This document shows positions 6,386 through 8,004 of a DNA stretch of 8,004 nt, in pieces. Numbering within the stretch: the stretch's first letter is position 1; each line of letters opens with the position of its first letter. The position numbers and the translations under genes were made by a program. The stretch comes from Thermoplasmatales archaeon. Its GTDB lineage: Archaea; Thermoplasmatota; E2; DHVEG-1. The notes below the pieces were generated by a model. The model saw nothing but the letters and a program-made list of their open reading frames with translations. It was not told the origin of the DNA and ran no database searches. Where the stretch lies: the NCBI GenBank assembly GCA_023128855.1, contig JAGMDE010000089.1:1-8004 (forward strand), in the 5' to 3' direction.

Positions 6386-6613
6386 ATAAACATTAATGTT
6401 GTTGGATCGGTTTCAAATCAAGAAGATATAGCAGAGATAGAAACTGTCGCAAAAGTTTTTATTGTCGCTGAAAGAATGATTGATCTAACCTATGGCCTTA
6501 AACCAGAAAAAAAGGTCTCAGACTCTCCTCTAAATTCTCCAAAAAAACCCAAAGACAATCGAAACTCTTACAATGCAAGCATATCACTTTCTGCTGTTCG
6601 TGGATTAAATTGA
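6386..6613 (+). CDS. Small unrecognised protein with apparent ATA start
   Basis: A 75-codon frame follows the perfect Shine-Dalgarno. An in-frame TAG lies at 6371-6373, so no start exists further upstream. The candidates are ATA at 6386 (spacing 4), ATT at 6392 (spacing 10), or an internal ATG at 6476 that would ignore the ribosome site. Read from ATA, residues 4-40 (NVVGSVSNQEDIAEIETVAK and onward to about LTYGLKP) look like a short strand followed by an amphipathic helix. Residues 41-75 are a Lys/Pro/Ser/Asn-rich, probably flexible tail ending SAVRGLN. There is no signal peptide or membrane span. It precedes the metallohydrolase gene by 53 bases on the same strand and could share its mRNA. 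I do not recognise a family. It is either a true non-ATG start or a gene whose start codon mutated from ATG to ATA. Confidence 0.55.
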   Translation: MNINVVGSVSNQEDIAEIETVAKVFIVAERMIDLTYGLKPEKKVSDSPLNSPKKPKDNRNSYNASISLSAVRGLN

Positions 6614-6666
6614 AACCCGTTAACTATTAATTGATATTCTTCTTTTCATAATTAGAAGGGCTTATT

Positions 6667-7287
6667 GTGACTATTGAACAGATTAAAACAGGATTTGATA
6701 ATTTTAGTTACATTATTTATTGTCAAAAGACAAATAAAGCAGCAATCGTAGATCCGGGATATGATGCTGCTAAATTGCTAAGTTACATATCTTCTAACAA
6801 TCTGAATCTAGAATATCTTATAGCAACCCATTATCACAGCGATCATACAAATGGGATTAAAAAAATCAAGAGCTCTAATCCATCAACAAAAATTGTAGCA
6901 TCGGAATTAGATGGCGCAAAATTGGGTGTAAAAGTTGACAAAACAGTATTAGATGAAGATCAATTAGAATTAGGAGAAATAAATCTAAAATTTATTTTAA
7001 CACCAGGGCATACATCTGGAGGCATATGTATAATTGTTGATAATGAAGCACTACTGACAGGTGATACATTATTTATCGGAGATTGTGGAAGAACTGATTT
7101 ACCTGAAGGGAGTCTTTCTCAAATGTTTGAAACACTCCAAGAAAAAATCATATCTCTCCCAGATAATTTAATTGTATACCCTGGGCATGATTATGGAGAT
7201 AAACCATTTGATACATTAGGAAATCAAAAACTTACAAACAAAACGCTTCTTGCAAAAAATTTAGATGATTTCTCAAGGATTCCTTGA
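6667..7287 (+). CDS. Metallo-beta-lactamase-fold hydrolase, glyoxalase II/persulfide dioxygenase-like
   Basis: The 206-residue protein is a compact single-domain metallo-hydrolase of the glyoxalase II branch. The metal ligands expected for this fold are all visible: THYHSDH at 54-60 (His55, His57, Asp59, His60), His115 in TPGHTSGG, Asp133 in LTGDTLF, and His174 in YPGHDYG. The segment GDCGRTDLPEG (138-148) is characteristic of the ETHE1-like persulfide dioxygenase group and related hydrolases, so the substrate may be a persulfide or a thioester; sequence alone cannot decide. It lacks both the C-terminal domain of classical glyoxalase II and a rhodanese domain. The start is GTG at 6667, with a weak AGAAGGG ribosome site. 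It is probably cytoplasmic. Its stop codon is one base from that of the convergent lipid-synthase gene. Confidence 0.88.
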   Translation: MTIEQIKTGFDNFSYIIYCQKTNKAAIVDPGYDAAKLLSYISSNNLNLEYLIATHYHSDHTNGIKKIKSSNPSTKIVASELDGAKLGVKVDKTVLDEDQLELGEINLKFILTPGHTSGGICIIVDNEALLTGDTLFIGDCGRTDLPEGSLSQMFETLQEKIISLPDNLIVYPGHDYGDKPFDTLGNQKLTNKTLLAKNLDDFSRIP

Positions 7288-7288
7288 A

Positions 7289-7921
7289 TTATTTTTTGAA
7301 CCATTTAAGCGTACTATAAAAACGTTGAATAGCTGTAAGATTCCCCATCACCGCAAAGTATACAAGAATCCAACTTAGTAAATTCAAATAAGGCAACTCA
7401 ACATTATAAATTAAAAAGATATGCGCAACAATAGGAGCAATCATCATAAGAACAAGTCTATCAGCACGACCAAGAAGACCAGAATAGTCACGCTTATAGC
7501 CAATAGCCTGTGCCTGTGTACCCATATAACTAGTAAGTAGCATTCCTACGACAGCCAAAAGACCAATCATAGGGTAAGTACACCAAGCACTAAGAGCCAG
7601 ACCACCCACTATAAAAACATCAGCGTATCTGTCAATCGCATGATCAAGAAAATCTCCTCTCTTAGATGTTTTATTTGTGAGTTTAGCAACCTTTCCATCA
7701 ATAGCATCAAAAAAACCGTTAAGGAAAACAAAAAGTGCTGCACCATACAGGTAAAAATTTTGTAATTCTTGATTAGGATGAGAAAAATAGAAAAAAACAC
7801 CAGCAATAATAGCAAAAACAAGAGAAATCCATGTGAGTGTATTAGGGTTAACCCATTTGAAATGCTTGGCAAATCTAGTCAAAAGGGGATCTACATTTTC
7901 TCTCTGGTTATCAAGAACCAT
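7289..7921 (-). CDS. CDP-alcohol phosphotransferase, likely archaetidylinositol phosphate synthase
   Basis: This integral membrane enzyme (210 residues from the chosen ATG, about six hydrophobic helices) transfers a polyol phosphate onto a CDP-activated lipid. The catalytic signature is D72-x2-D75-G76-x2-A79-K80-x8-G89-x3-D93-x3-D97, with Lys replacing the usual Arg of the AR pair. The following GRADR segment (151-155) and the archaeal setting favour archaetidylinositol phosphate synthase (CDP-archaeol plus inositol 1-phosphate); other headgroups cannot be excluded. I chose the ATG at 7921 because AAGGT lies 8 bases upstream. A TTG at 7930 would add three residues but has no usable ribosome site. 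It follows the 7933-8004 gene by 11 bases (2 from the TTG), so it is the second gene of an operon running in from beyond the window. Confidence 0.88.
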   Translation of the reverse strand: MVLDNQRENVDPLLTRFAKHFKWVNPNTLTWISLVFAIIAGVFFYFSHPNQELQNFYLYGAALFVFLNGFFDAIDGKVAKLTNKTSKRGDFLDHAIDRYADVFIVGGLALSAWCTYPMIGLLAVVGMLLTSYMGTQAQAIGYKRDYSGLLGRADRLVLMMIAPIVAHIFLIYNVELPYLNLLSWILVYFAVMGNLTAIQRFYSTLKWFKK

Positions 7922-7932
7922 GTTTTTCAACC

Positions 7933-8004
7933 TTAGAAATCTTTTAATATTTCTTCAGACCAATCAATTTTACCTATATTATATTTTTTCGTATTTTTAA
8001 ATTT
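7933..8004 (-). CDS. 3' end of an unidentified gene (partial)
   Basis: The minus strand is open from the window edge to a TAA at 7933-7935 and encodes 23 residues ending GKIDWSEEILKDF. The charged, protein-like sequence and the stop just before the lipid-synthase start indicate the last codons of an upstream operon partner. The fragment is too short to name a family. Confidence 0.6.
   Translation of the reverse strand, partial: KFKNTKKYNIGKIDWSEEILKDF

Noticed and set aside
7609..7872. 87-codon minus-strand frame overlapping the lipid synthase
   Set aside because: It overlaps the catalytic region of a clearly conserved gene in a different frame on the same strand, and its hydrophobicity mirrors that gene.

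Overview
The window is an AT-rich stretch that reads as archaeal, most likely from an uncultured Thermoplasmatota-like euryarchaeon. Three things point this way. A TATA-like element sits upstream of most genes. Shine-Dalgarno sequences match the archaeal GGAGGTGA consensus, perfectly at 6374-6381. The protein set also fits: a CDP-alcohol phosphotransferase of the archaetidylinositol-phosphate-synthase type, HflX, a NosD-like beta-helix protein and Sec-type secreted hydrolases. The phylum is inferred from gene style; no rRNA or other marker is present.

Layout. Positions 1-4850 are an accessory-looking, minus-strand block. It holds a very acidic low-complexity protein with two C-terminal repeats (10-741). 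Next is a two-gene unit of secreted hydrolases: a serine beta-lactamase-fold protein (2157-3392) followed 2 bases later by a papain-like C39/BtrH-like cysteine enzyme (802-2154). A 467-base gap follows and contains the remains of a winged-helix regulator (3580-3809). The block ends with a secreted right-handed beta-helix protein (3860-4846), whose mRNA leader can fold into a hairpin. Positions 4956-8004 look more housekeeping: HflX GTPase (minus, 4956-6218), a divergent small unrecognised gene with a perfect Shine-Dalgarno but an apparent ATA start (plus, 6386-6613), a glyoxalase-II/persulfide-dioxygenase-like metallohydrolase (plus, 6667-7287), and an archaeal phospholipid-headgroup synthase (minus, 7289-7921). 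The synthase is preceded by the last 23 codons of another gene (7933-8004). The last two complete genes converge with one base between their stop codons.

How the genes may work together. The beta-lactamase-fold protein and the cysteine enzyme are almost certainly co-transcribed and co-exported, which suggests a coupled extracellular task such as cleaving peptides or amides. The beta-helix protein is also exported but has its own promoter. No CRISPR array, tRNA, rRNA, insertion sequence or complete mobile element was found. No textbook defence or biosynthetic system is visible. The most unusual items are the secreted hydrolase pair, the ATA-start small gene, the frameshifted regulator and the leader hairpin of the beta-helix gene.
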